A DNA stretch of 64,000 bases, from assembly GCF_020687805.1 (NCBI RefSeq), contig NZ_JAJEWQ010000004.1, forward strand, positions 310,001 through 374,000, in the 5' to 3' direction. The notes beneath the pieces are model-generated. The model did no database searches. It was not told where the DNA came from and worked only from the letters and a program-made list of their open reading frames with translations. Both the position numbers and the translations under genes were made by a program. Positions 19,369 through 27,897 of the stretch are shown here, in pieces (within the stretch, counting starts at the first letter, position 1; each line of letters begins with the position of its first letter). This DNA is from Planctobacterium marinum. Lineage in GTDB: Bacteria > Pseudomonadota > Gammaproteobacteria > Enterobacterales > Alteromonadaceae.

Positions 19369-21600
19369 ATGCATACTTCCAGATTGGCGAAATCTGCGCT
19401 GGCACTCGCTATCGCATTGGCTTTAGGGGCTTGCTCGCAGCAGGCCAGCGACGAACAGGTAAATAATGTTGCTGCCGCAGATAGCACAGCGCAGGTGCAA
19501 AGCAGCGAAACGGCAATAGACCAAAACAACCCGTTTTTCAGTACCTATCAGACACAGTTTCAAATCCCGCCTTTCCAGGACATTAAAAATGAGCACTTTA
19601 TGCCTGCATTTGAGCAGGGGATGGAAGTGCATCTGGCAGAAATCGACGCTATCGTAAATAACCCTGAAGCGGCTACCTTTGAGAACACCATCGAAGAGCT
19701 GGAGCGCACCGGAAAACTGCTGAGTAAAGTACAGCGAGTATTTTATAATCTGGCGGGTTCCAACACCAATCCGGAGCTGCAGAAGTTGCAGCGAGAGCTG
19801 AGTCCATTGGTGTCTGCCCATTACGACAAAATCAGTCTGAACGAAGGCCTGTTTAAACGCGTTGATGCGGTGTGGCAGGCCCGGGACAGCATCGAACTGA
19901 CAGCGGAAAAACGCAAATTTCTGGAAGATACGCATCGTAGTTTTGTGCGCAGTGGCGCGCTGTTAGATGCGCAACAAAAAGCCAAACTGACCGAAATAAA
20001 CGGTAAAATTTCAGAGTTAACCACCGAATACGGGCAAAACCTGTTGGCGGAAACGAATGGTTTTGAATTGATTCTGGCGAAATCCGATCTGGATGGTCTG
20101 TCTGATGGAGTAGTTCAGGCGGCGTATGAAACCGCACAGCAAAAAATGGCTGCCGCGGAAACTGAAGAAGACAAAGCGAAATATCAGGACAAGTACGTAT
20201 TTACCCCACATCGCAGCAGTATGTATCCTTTCCTGACGGAATCCACCCGCCGGGATTTGCGGGAACAACTGTACAATTCCTATATTTATCGCGGTGACAA
20301 TGACAACGAGACGGATAACAAAGGGGTTGCTGCACAATTGGCCAAACTGCGGGCTGAGTGGGCGCAGATTATGGGCTACGAAAATTATGCCGCTTATGTG
20401 CTGGAAGAGCGCATGGTGAACACGCCACAAGGCGTATACGATCTGTTGATGCAGTTGTGGCGTCCGGCGCTGGCCCGGGCAAAAGCCGAAGTAGCCGATA
20501 TGCAGGCCATGATTGAGGCCGAAGGTCACGACTTCAAATTTGCTGCCTGGGACTGGTGGCAATATGCAGAAAAAGTGCGCAAAGCCAAATACGACCTGGA
20601 CGAGGCCAGCCTGAAACCTTATCTGACTTTGGATAACGTGTTAAAAGGCGCATTTGATACCGCCAACAAACTGTGGGGACTGACCTTTACCGAATTACAC
20701 GATATCGATGTCTATCATCCGGATGTTCGGGTCTGGGAAGTGAAGGACAAAGACGGCAGTCATTTGGGGATCTTCATGGGTGACTATTACACCCGTTCCA
20801 ACAAACGCGGTGGCGCCTGGATGAGCAGCTTTAAAGGCCAGTCGAATCTGGATTTACGAGAGCGTCCGGTGGTGGTCAATGTCTGTAACTTCTCGCCGCC
20901 TGTGGGAGATGCCCCGGCGTTGCTCAGTTTTGACAATGTAACCACTTTGTTCCATGAGTTTGGACACGCTCTGCATGGGTTAGTGACAAATACCACCTAT
21001 GGCAGCATGTCAGGCACTTCCGGTCCCCGTGATTTCACTGAATTTCCGGCGCAAATCATGGAGCACTGGGCCAGTGAGCCGCAGGTGTTAAAAACCTATG
21101 CCACTCACTATCAGACGGGTGAGCCTATGCCGGACGAACTGATTGATAAACTGCTCAAGTCTGCGAAATTTAATCAGGGTTTCGCCAACACCGAATATCT
21201 GGCAGCATCGTTGCTGGACATGGACTGGCATACGCTGTCTGCTGAAGATGACATGCAGGACGCCGACGAGTTTGAAAAATCCTCGATGCAACGCATTGGT
21301 CTGATTGACGAAATTGCACCGCGTTATCGCTCTACCTATTTTTCCCATATCTTTGCCGGAGGTTATGCCGCCGGATACTACAGCTATGTGCATTCAGCGG
21401 TACTGGATTCGGATGGCTTTGCGGCCTTCAAGGAAACCGGCGATATCTTTAATCAGGATTTAGCGCAAAAATTCCGTACCCATGTACTGGAAAAAGGTTC
21501 AACCGAAGAAGCCATGACACTCTATAAAAAGTTCCGTGGCCGGGAGCCGGAAATTGACGCACTGTTAAAAGTACGTGGTTTAGACGGCTCAACCGATTAA
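19369..21600 (+). CDS. dcp: M3 family metallopeptidase, dipeptidyl carboxypeptidase-like lipoprotein
   Basis: This 743-residue zinc peptidase of the thimet/Dcp family removes C-terminal dipeptides from peptides. LFHEFGHALHG holds the HEFGH zinc site, and FPAQIMEHWA and GGYAAGYYSYVHS are typical of the M3A C-terminal half. The N-terminus is a lipoprotein signal (LALGAC-SQQ), so it should be anchored in the periplasm. I start at ATG 19369, eight bases after AAGG; ATG 19363, only two bases after it, adds two residues. It is monocistronic, ending at a strong terminator. The gene symbol reflects family resemblance; oligopeptidase A specificity is possible. Confidence 0.92.
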   Translation: MHTSRLAKSALALAIALALGACSQQASDEQVNNVAAADSTAQVQSSETAIDQNNPFFSTYQTQFQIPPFQDIKNEHFMPAFEQGMEVHLAEIDAIVNNPEAATFENTIEELERTGKLLSKVQRVFYNLAGSNTNPELQKLQRELSPLVSAHYDKISLNEGLFKRVDAVWQARDSIELTAEKRKFLEDTHRSFVRSGALLDAQQKAKLTEINGKISELTTEYGQNLLAETNGFELILAKSDLDGLSDGVVQAAYETAQQKMAAAETEEDKAKYQDKYVFTPHRSSMYPFLTESTRRDLREQLYNSYIYRGDNDNETDNKGVAAQLAKLRAEWAQIMGYENYAAYVLEERMVNTPQGVYDLLMQLWRPALARAKAEVADMQAMIEAEGHDFKFAAWDWWQYAEKVRKAKYDLDEASLKPYLTLDNVLKGAFDTANKLWGLTFTELHDIDVYHPDVRVWEVKDKDGSHLGIFMGDYYTRSNKRGGAWMSSFKGQSNLDLRERPVVVNVCNFSPPVGDAPALLSFDNVTTLFHEFGHALHGLVTNTTYGSMSGTSGPRDFTEFPAQIMEHWASEPQVLKTYATHYQTGEPMPDELIDKLLKSAKFNQGFANTEYLAASLLDMDWHTLSAEDDMQDADEFEKSSMQRIGLIDEIAPRYRSTYFSHIFAGGYAAGYYSYVHSAVLDSDGFAAFKETGDIFNQDLAQKFRTHVLEKGSTEEAMTLYKKFRGREPEIDALLKVRGLDGSTD

Positions 21601-21630
21601 ACCCTGCTCAGTTTGATATTGACTCATCAT

Positions 21631-21657
21631 GGCCCGGTTTACCGGGCCAGTTTTTTT
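21631..21657 (+). terminator. Rho-independent terminator after the M3 peptidase
   Basis: An eight-base GC stem (GGCCCGGT / ACCGGGCC) with a two-base loop is followed after AG by seven T residues. It lies 30 bases after the peptidase stop and 14 bases before the next gene. Confidence 0.93.
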
Positions 21658-21671
21658 GTGGCTTGTAACTC

Positions 21672-22430
21672 ATGAAAATTTATCATTGCCTGTTAACACT
21701 GATTCTCGTGTTTGTTGGTATTCACGCGACACCGGTGGCGGCACATCCTCAGGACGAGGACATTATTTTGGATATTGAACAGGGACAGTTATTGATTGAC
21801 GGTGAAACCCTGGATGAAGAATATCTGGCGGCCTTAAAACGCCAAAGAATGCGCAAATTGGCCGCCATGAGCTGGTCAGAAAAGTTCTGGTTGTATACAA
21901 AGGCTGGATTTGAACACATTATTCCCAAGGGACTGGATCATATTTTGTTTGTCCTGGGGCTGTTCTTTTCCAGTCTGATGCTGGGCGCGTTGCTTTGGCA
22001 GGTAACGGCCTTCACCCTGGCTCATTCTGTTACGCTTGGCCTGGCTGCGTTGGGCATTGTCCTGGTGCCGGGCAGTATTGTTGAGCCGTTGATAGCCTTG
22101 TCGATTGTGTGGGTTGCCGTTGAAAATTGTGTGTTTAAACAGGCGTCAAAGTGGCGTCCAGCCATCGTTTTTGGGTTTGGCTTGTTACACGGTTTAGGCT
22201 TTGCCTCGGTGTTAAGTGATTACGGACTGCCTAAAAACGATCTGGTCCCGTCCCTATTGGCCTTTAACCTGGGGGTAGAGCTGGGGCAAATTGCCGTACT
22301 GTTGTTGGCATTTGTGGGCACCTATCTGTTCAGAAATCGCCATTGGTATCGCAGTCGGGTACAGATCCCCTTGTCGCTATTGATTGCCACTGTGGGGGCT
22401 TACTGGTTTATTGAACGGGTGTTTCTGTAA
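21672..22430 (+). CDS. HupE/UreJ-like membrane protein
   Basis: This 252-residue protein has a signal peptide ending at VAAHPQDED, a short periplasmic segment, then about six membrane helices. The conserved HupE/UreJ features HIIPKGLDHILFVLGL, TLAHSVTLGLA and GFGLLHGLGFA are present. HupE/UreJ proteins are linked to nickel or cobalt permeation beside hydrogenase and urease genes, but none is here, and this longer exported subgroup (HupE/UreJ_2) is common in marine bacteria without such enzymes. A metal role is therefore only suggested by family. It has its own position after a terminator and is followed by a DUF962 gene. Confidence 0.82.
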   Translation: MKIYHCLLTLILVFVGIHATPVAAHPQDEDIILDIEQGQLLIDGETLDEEYLAALKRQRMRKLAAMSWSEKFWLYTKAGFEHIIPKGLDHILFVLGLFFSSLMLGALLWQVTAFTLAHSVTLGLAALGIVLVPGSIVEPLIALSIVWVAVENCVFKQASKWRPAIVFGFGLLHGLGFASVLSDYGLPKNDLVPSLLAFNLGVELGQIAVLLLAFVGTYLFRNRHWYRSRVQIPLSLLIATVGAYWFIERVFL

Positions 22431-22525
22431 CCAGGCTAAAAATGTCCGGAATTGTCACCGGGATGACATTTGCCGAAAAAGTAACCGGATACAATCAGCT
22501 TGTTTTGGTTATTTCGGAATTGATC

Positions 22526-23053
22526 ATGAAGAGTTTTGTTGAACAACTGGCCACTTACGCGGAGTACCATCGGGACTCCCGTAATATATTAACCCATTTA
22601 GTGGGTGTGCCTGTCATTGTGTTTGCCGTAATAGTGTTGTTGTCCCGACCTGTATTTGACCTTGCTGGCTATGCGGTCACTCCGGCGATGGCCTGCTGTT
22701 TAGCGGCATCCTTGTACTACCTCAGACTAAATCTGGTGTTTGCAACGTTGATGGCTGTGCTTATGGCTACCGGCATTTACTATGCGATGGACATCGCCGC
22801 CGCATCAACCCTGCTGTGGTTGAGTACCGGGGTAGGTTTATTTGTACTGGGCTGGATTGTGCAATTCATCGGTCATTATTTTGAGGGTAAAAAGCCCGCC
22901 TTTGTGGATGACTTAATGGGCTTGCTGATTGGTCCTTTGTTTGTGTTGGCAGAATTACTGTTTTTACTGGGCCTGTATCCATCCCTCAAACAGGACATTG
23001 AACGCCGCGCCGGCGCCGTGAGAACAGGCTCGCCTTCTGCGAACACACTTTAG
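22526..23053 (+). CDS. DUF962 / Mpo1-like membrane protein
   Basis: This 175-residue integral membrane protein has the Mpo1-like (YGL010w, DUF962) layout: EQLATYAEYHRDSRNILTH at the start, several helices, then GWIVQFIGHYFEGKKPAF. Yeast Mpo1 is an iron-dependent dioxygenase that alpha-oxidises 2-hydroxy fatty acids; the His residues in YHRD, THL and GHYFEGKKPA match the conserved set. I choose ATG 22526 because family members begin there; an upstream in-frame extension to 22442 looks untranslated. Bacterial function is not established. Confidence 0.82.
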   Translation: MKSFVEQLATYAEYHRDSRNILTHLVGVPVIVFAVIVLLSRPVFDLAGYAVTPAMACCLAASLYYLRLNLVFATLMAVLMATGIYYAMDIAAASTLLWLSTGVGLFVLGWIVQFIGHYFEGKKPAFVDDLMGLLIGPLFVLAELLFLLGLYPSLKQDIERRAGAVRTGSPSANTL

Positions 23054-23154
23054 TATTGCAGGCGCCATCTTTTCGTTTTCGCGATTTGAAGCTGGCGTTC
23101 TGTCGACCAAAAAGCCACAATAGTGTTTAACATTTTCTCAACGCGTTAAACACT

Positions 23155-23508
23155 ATGAAAAAATCCTATCTCGATATTACCGCTGATTTAAATGAGTACT
23201 TGCCTCAGGTGCGAAAAGGGGTGCCGGATGTCATGAAAGGCTTTTCGGAAATGGCCAAAGCTGCAACGGCAGACGGTGTACTGAATAAAAAGACCAAAGA
23301 GTTGATTGCCTTAGCTATCGGGGTAGCAGTGCGATGTGATGGCTGTATCGGATTTCATGCCAAGGCCTTAGTTAAGCTGGGGGCAACTCGAGAAGAGATC
23401 GAAGAGGTGTGCGGTATGTCTGTTTACATGGGCGGTGGACCGTCACTGATGTACGCGGCGGACGCGTTAAAAGCCTTTGATGAATTCAGTCAGACAGACA
23501 AGTCCTAA
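23155..23508 (+). CDS. Carboxymuconolactone decarboxylase family protein (AhpD-like)
   Basis: This 117-residue helical protein carries the CMD-family CxxC-H motif in VRCDGCIGFHAKA, as in AhpD-type peroxidase partners and small thiol enzymes. The family includes gamma-carboxymuconolactone decarboxylase, but with the CxxC a redox or peroxidase activity is more likely. No catechol-degradation or ahpC gene is adjacent. It lies 27 bases upstream of an AraC-type regulator on the same strand, so the two may be co-transcribed. Confidence 0.85.
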   Translation: MKKSYLDITADLNEYLPQVRKGVPDVMKGFSEMAKAATADGVLNKKTKELIALAIGVAVRCDGCIGFHAKALVKLGATREEIEEVCGMSVYMGGGPSLMYAADALKAFDEFSQTDKS

Positions 23509-23535
23509 GCCTGCTGATGGATGTGAATAGATAAT

Positions 23536-24561
23536 ATGGCGATGCCAGACGCAACACTGCCTGCTTATACGGTGCGTTCATTGCTCAATTATCTGGATGC
23601 TCAGGGGCTGCCCAGAGCGCAGTTGTTAAGCCAGTTAAACTGCAATGATGCGCAACTCAATGATCCGGAAGCCTGCTTTGCGGTGCAACACTACGAGACC
23701 ATGCTGCATAATGCGGCTGATACGCTTGATAGTGCCAATATAGGCTTTCGTTTTGGCCGGGCGTTTGAGCTGAGTATCTGGGGACTGTTGGGCTTTATTG
23801 TGGCGGCCGCACCGGATTTGCGACAGGCTTTGGCCTTGCAAAAGCGTTATCAATGTTTACTGGGCAATTCCGGACTGGCCTATCATGAGACTCAGGAAGA
23901 AGTCACCATTATGCGTTGGTTGTCTGAGTGCTGTCACAGTGCCCATAGCACCGAGCAGGTGATTACCGCCTGGCTGGCGTTTGCGTTTCAGTATACGCAA
24001 TCTGACGCCACGCCCCTGAGTGTCCATTTTACCCATGAAGCACTGGTGGACCCGGCGGAGTATCAGGCATTTTTTCGTTGCCCGGTGTACTTTAATGCTG
24101 AGTTTAACGGTATCAAAGTGCACACCGAACTGCTGGCCCTGCCGCTTCGCACTTCGAACTCAGAAGTTCTCAATGTACTCTGTGCCCATGCTGAGCAGCG
24201 CTTGCTGGTAAAACGCAAAAACGCCTCATTAGATATCGTACGTCAGTACATCATTGAAGTGCTGCCGGATCATGTACCAGACTTACCCGAAATTGCGGGA
24301 TTTCTGGAATTAAGCCCGCGACAAGTTCAACGTCAGTTCCAACGGGCTGGCACCAGTTTAACGCAGTTTGTGGAGAGTATCCGGCTCAGTCTGGCGGTAT
24401 CCTACCTGACTCAAACCGACCACAAACTGTTATACATTGCACAGATTTTAGGATATTCCGAGCAAAGTGCTTTTCAACGCGCATTTAAACGTCACTTTGG
24501 TGTGACGCCTGGGGATTATCGTATACAGCCGCTGGCTTTGCCTGTTTCAGTAGCCAGGTAA
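23536..24561 (+). CDS. AraC family transcriptional regulator
   Basis: This 341-residue regulator has an N-terminal arabinose-binding-of-AraC-like (OruR/ArgR type) domain (about 1-190) and a C-terminal double helix-turn-helix (about 235-335) containing ELSPRQVQRQFQRAG and GYSEQSAFQRAFKRHFGVTPGDYR. It should bind DNA as a regulator of fatty-acid, amino-acid or aromatic metabolism genes; the ligand is unknown. Its 3' end overlaps the convergent sterol desaturase-like gene by 77 bases. It may regulate the preceding CMD-family gene or this neighbour; that is a guess from position. Confidence 0.9.
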   Translation: MAMPDATLPAYTVRSLLNYLDAQGLPRAQLLSQLNCNDAQLNDPEACFAVQHYETMLHNAADTLDSANIGFRFGRAFELSIWGLLGFIVAAAPDLRQALALQKRYQCLLGNSGLAYHETQEEVTIMRWLSECCHSAHSTEQVITAWLAFAFQYTQSDATPLSVHFTHEALVDPAEYQAFFRCPVYFNAEFNGIKVHTELLALPLRTSNSEVLNVLCAHAEQRLLVKRKNASLDIVRQYIIEVLPDHVPDLPEIAGFLELSPRQVQRQFQRAGTSLTQFVESIRLSLAVSYLTQTDHKLLYIAQILGYSEQSAFQRAFKRHFGVTPGDYRIQPLALPVSVAR

Positions 24562-25762
24562 AGCTGAACAATGAGGCGATTATCCAGGCGAGGATAAGTA
24601 CAAAAACAGGATGTTGAACTTGTGGCTGCAACAGTGCATAAGCGATAAAACCGGTGCCGAGTAAGCGCAGTGGTTCTGCCAGGCTTTGCCAGGTTTTATG
24701 TTCCTGCAAAACACTGATAACCCAACAGTGGTAAATGCCAAAAAGTCCCAGCCCCACACTTATTAACGGCGCAAAATAGGGGAGTTGCAGTAAGAACCAA
24801 AATACCATGGGTATCAGCAACAGAAACTGAGTGAGTACATAAATTTTTTGGTTTTTACATTGGGCTACTGCGTATTTCTGCAGTGATTTACTGTTGGCAT
24901 ATTTTCTTGGCAGGCCTTGTTTGGCATCGGCCGCACGCCAGCCCGGAGGCATCAAAAAGGTTTTGATTTTGTCGCGCCAGTGGCGGGTATATAACGCATC
25001 CTGTAGCAGGTTGCGATACACCTGGAAATTGGCCCACAGGGGATTCCAGCTATTGAGTTGGTGACTGACGCCGTAGACAATTTCTACGTTATTTTTTTCC
25101 GCCTGAAAGGAGTTAAATAGTTTGTCCCACAGGATAAACACGCCGGCATAATTTTTATCGATATAGTCTTTGTTCAATGCGTGATGCACCCGATGGTGAC
25201 TGGGCGTGACAAAAACGGCTTCGAACCAGGGAGGCATTTTATCAATATGCTGAGTATGTACCCAGAACTGGTAGATTAAATTGAGCGACCCACAAGCCAA
25301 CAGCATTTCCGGGGGGACTCCCAGCAAGGCCATGGGCAGAAAAACAATCCAGGCGAACAAGGCAGGCGTACCGGTTTGGCGCAAGGCCGTGGTCAGGTTG
25401 TACTCTTCGCTGGAGTGATGCACCACATGAGATCCCCACATGACGTGGATGCGGTGACTAAGCCTGTGTACCCAATAGTAGCCCAGGTCATAAACCACAA
25501 AGGCCACCGTCCACCACAGCACGGAATCCAGCGCAATGCTGAGCAACGCCGTCTGCTGATATAACCAGACATAAGCAGAGAAAGGTAAAATTAACTTAAA
25601 GACACCTACCAGGCGGCTCATCACCCCAAGATTCAGTGAGCTGATGGTATCATCCCATTGATAAAATCCGGTTTTTCTTTTTCGGTCCACATAAATTTCT
25701 GTGGCAATCAGTAAAAAGAAAAAAGGTATCGCAATCAGTATCAATTCCACAATCAGGCCCAC
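24485..25762 (-). CDS. Sterol desaturase / fatty acid hydroxylase superfamily protein
   Basis: This 425-residue membrane di-iron enzyme shows the three His boxes of the family: HRLSH, HVVHHSSE and PSHHRVHHALN, in an N-terminal half with about four helices. The C-terminal 130 residues add more hydrophobic helices. Such proteins hydroxylate or desaturate lipids; alkylglycerol monooxygenase-like and sterol-related members share this length. The start is GTG at 25762, or GTG at 25750, which fits the family N-terminus slightly better. The 3' end runs 77 bases into the AraC gene on the other strand; the last 25 or so residues (KQAKPAAVYDN...) look non-conserved. Confidence 0.88.
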   Translation of the reverse strand: MGLIVELILIAIPFFFLLIATEIYVDRKRKTGFYQWDDTISSLNLGVMSRLVGVFKLILPFSAYVWLYQQTALLSIALDSVLWWTVAFVVYDLGYYWVHRLSHRIHVMWGSHVVHHSSEEYNLTTALRQTGTPALFAWIVFLPMALLGVPPEMLLACGSLNLIYQFWVHTQHIDKMPPWFEAVFVTPSHHRVHHALNKDYIDKNYAGVFILWDKLFNSFQAEKNNVEIVYGVSHQLNSWNPLWANFQVYRNLLQDALYTRHWRDKIKTFLMPPGWRAADAKQGLPRKYANSKSLQKYAVAQCKNQKIYVLTQFLLLIPMVFWFLLQLPYFAPLISVGLGLFGIYHCWVISVLQEHKTWQSLAEPLRLLGTGFIAYALLQPQVQHPVFVLILAWIIASLFSFTWLLKQAKPAAVYDNPQASHQSDV

Positions 25763-25895
25763 ATTGACTCTACAGGTATTGAGTATGGCACTGATGACTG
25801 ACTAAGTATTGACCGAAAGTGCCATATGTTGACAGCAGGCACCATGCAAAGGTGCCTGTATCAGGGTACTGACAAGGGTATTTTAAGCAATAAAA

Positions 25896-27662
25896 TTAAC
25901 TTTCTGCCATGTAGTTGGAGAGCTTATCTACATGCTCCTTGGTTTCACTGATCAATGAGGTAATTTCCAGCGCTGATTCTGTGGTACTTTGCGCCAGATT
26001 GCGAACTTCGTCAGCAACCACAGCAAAACCACGACCGGCTTCACCTGCCCGGGCCGATTCGATAGCGGCATTCAGGGCCAACAGATTGGTCTGGTTCGAT
26101 ATCCCGTTAATTGTTTGTATGATACTACTGATACGGTCTAATACCTGCGACATGGCGTCATGCGTTTCAGCAATTACCTGATTTCTCTCCGAGACGTCTG
26201 TGCCGTACAGAATGATCTTGCTGATGTTACCCTCAACGGTTCTGACCAGCGAAATAGTCGACGCAATAATGGCGGGAGATTGTTCCTTTATGGTTGGAAT
26301 TGTCACATCGCAGGAAACCGAGTCCTGCTTGAACAGGCGTTGCCAATTTTCTTCAGACAGGCAGCTTTTCAGGTTTTTAAGTTTATCTGCCAGTTCCTTA
26401 ACGCTGCTGGCGCACAGGGCTTGTAAACCGAGATGGTTCGCTTCCAACAAGGCTCCCTGAGCCGAAAATTCCAGAACAATATTGCTGCTGGCAATGGCGT
26501 TAAGACGGATTCCGTTTTCCAGGCCCTGTCTTTTGGTTGCATCGATATTACTCTGTATAGAGACAAACTTTTCAACCTCTCCCTGCTCATTAAATATCGG
26601 ATTAATGGCAAGGTTTATCCAGTAGGAATCACCTTGTTTGTTGTAGTTCAGTATTTCTTCGTGAAACGATTTTTTCGCAGCGATATTGGCCCGTACCCGT
26701 TTGACGGTTTCAGGATTGGTGTGCTCGCCCTGTAACAATGCTCCGGGTTTTTTCCCCAGCGCTTCTTCTATGCTATAGCCGGATAATTTGGAAAATCCGG
26801 GGTTTACGTATTCAATCAGACCCTGAGCATTAGTAATGATCACTGAGTTATCGGTTTCATTGGCCACCAGTGAGAGCATCGCAAATTGTTTTTCTTGTTT
26901 AACGCGTTTGGTGATATCAGTGGCAAATTTTACTATTTTGATGACATCACCATTGGGATCCACAATCGGATTGTAAGTGGCAGCAATCCAGACTTCCCGG
27001 CCGCCTTTGCCCAGGCGTTTGTAGCGCGCAGACTGAAATTCTCCGTGGCGCAATTTGTCCCAGAACCGTTTGTAGTCACTCCCGGCAGATTCCCCGCGGT
27101 CTACAAACATAGAATGATGCTTGCCAAGGATTTCTTCTTTGCGATAGCCCATCGCCGCAAGAAAATTGTCATTGGCGTCGAGAATATTGCCCTGTGGGTC
27201 AAATTCTATCATGGCCTGCGATTTACTGATGGCCGCCAGTTTACCCTCGTAATCTATGTTTTTGAGCTTCTGCACAGTGATATCAGAGGCAAACTTTACC
27301 ACTTTTTCTACGACGCCTTGTTTGTTCATAATCGGATTATAAGTAGCCTGCAACCAGATAATCTCGCCACCTTTCCTGATGCGTTTAAATTCAGATTGTT
27401 TGAACTTTCCTCGTGATAATTCATCCCAGAATGCTTTATAACTCGCCGACTGACGTTCGGCGTCATCCACAAACATGCGGTGATGCTTTCCCTGGATTTC
27501 ACTGAGTTGATACCCCATTGCCTGTAAAAAATTTTGGTTGGCACTTACTATCGTGCCTTGCGGTGTAAACTCGATAACTGCCTGAGAACGGTTCAGGGCT
27601 TCAGAAATGGCTTCAGCGGTTTTACGCTCAAAGATACCCGATGACTTAGATTTAAAAAGCAT
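25896..27662 (-). CDS. PAS-domain chemotaxis transducer, soluble BdlA-like
   Basis: This 588-residue signal transducer contains three clear PAS domains. The first two are near-duplicates with [14 protein letters not shown]-type cores and KHHxMFVD, the third has [15 protein letters not shown], and a degenerate fourth follows. It ends with the conserved hairpin tip of a methyl-accepting chemotaxis protein ([20 protein letters not shown]). There is no transmembrane segment and the signalling domain stops shortly after the tip, the architecture of BdlA, which controls biofilm dispersal in Pseudomonas. It probably senses redox or a small ligand through PAS. The start is uncertain: ATG 27662 matches relatives, GTG 27722 would add twenty residues. 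It lies upstream of c-di-GMP genes, consistent with dispersal signalling. Confidence 0.85.
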   Translation of the reverse strand: MLFKSKSSGIFERKTAEAISEALNRSQAVIEFTPQGTIVSANQNFLQAMGYQLSEIQGKHHRMFVDDAERQSASYKAFWDELSRGKFKQSEFKRIRKGGEIIWLQATYNPIMNKQGVVEKVVKFASDITVQKLKNIDYEGKLAAISKSQAMIEFDPQGNILDANDNFLAAMGYRKEEILGKHHSMFVDRGESAGSDYKRFWDKLRHGEFQSARYKRLGKGGREVWIAATYNPIVDPNGDVIKIVKFATDITKRVKQEKQFAMLSLVANETDNSVIITNAQGLIEYVNPGFSKLSGYSIEEALGKKPGALLQGEHTNPETVKRVRANIAAKKSFHEEILNYNKQGDSYWINLAINPIFNEQGEVEKFVSIQSNIDATKRQGLENGIRLNAIASSNIVLEFSAQGALLEANHLGLQALCASSVKELADKLKNLKSCLSEENWQRLFKQDSVSCDVTIPTIKEQSPAIIASTISLVRTVEGNISKIILYGTDVSERNQVIAETHDAMSQVLDRISSIIQTINGISNQTNLLALNAAIESARAGEAGRGFAVVADEVRNLAQSTTESALEITSLISETKEHVDKLSNYMAES

Positions 27663-27897
27663 AGCGGTCACGTTATTATTAGGTGGATACAAAAGCATTT
27701 GAGTTGATGCGCTAAAATTCACTAAAGTAGATTGAATGCGAATCGTTCAAAAACATGTTAAGTGCAGAATACGTATTAATTATTTAGAAATCAAAGTATA
27801 TTAAAGACGAATCGTTTCGTATTGATTACAGGCTTGTGCATTGCGGCCAACAATGTAATAGTCATCACATGCATCCCAATAACACCGCTGTTTCTGC

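Noticed and set aside
19423-21393. Several long antisense frames (up to about 180 codons) inside the M3 peptidase gene
   Set aside because: They are shadows of the strongly conserved M3 frame and have no coherent protein features.
26886-27416. 176-codon plus-strand frame opposite the PAS transducer
   Set aside because: It mirrors the repeated PAS coding sequence and has no start signal.
27870-27876. TGCATCC upstream of the MHYT kinase as a third ECF promoter
   Set aside because: No CGTT follows at 16 bases, and a seven-base match is expected a few times by chance in 64 kb.
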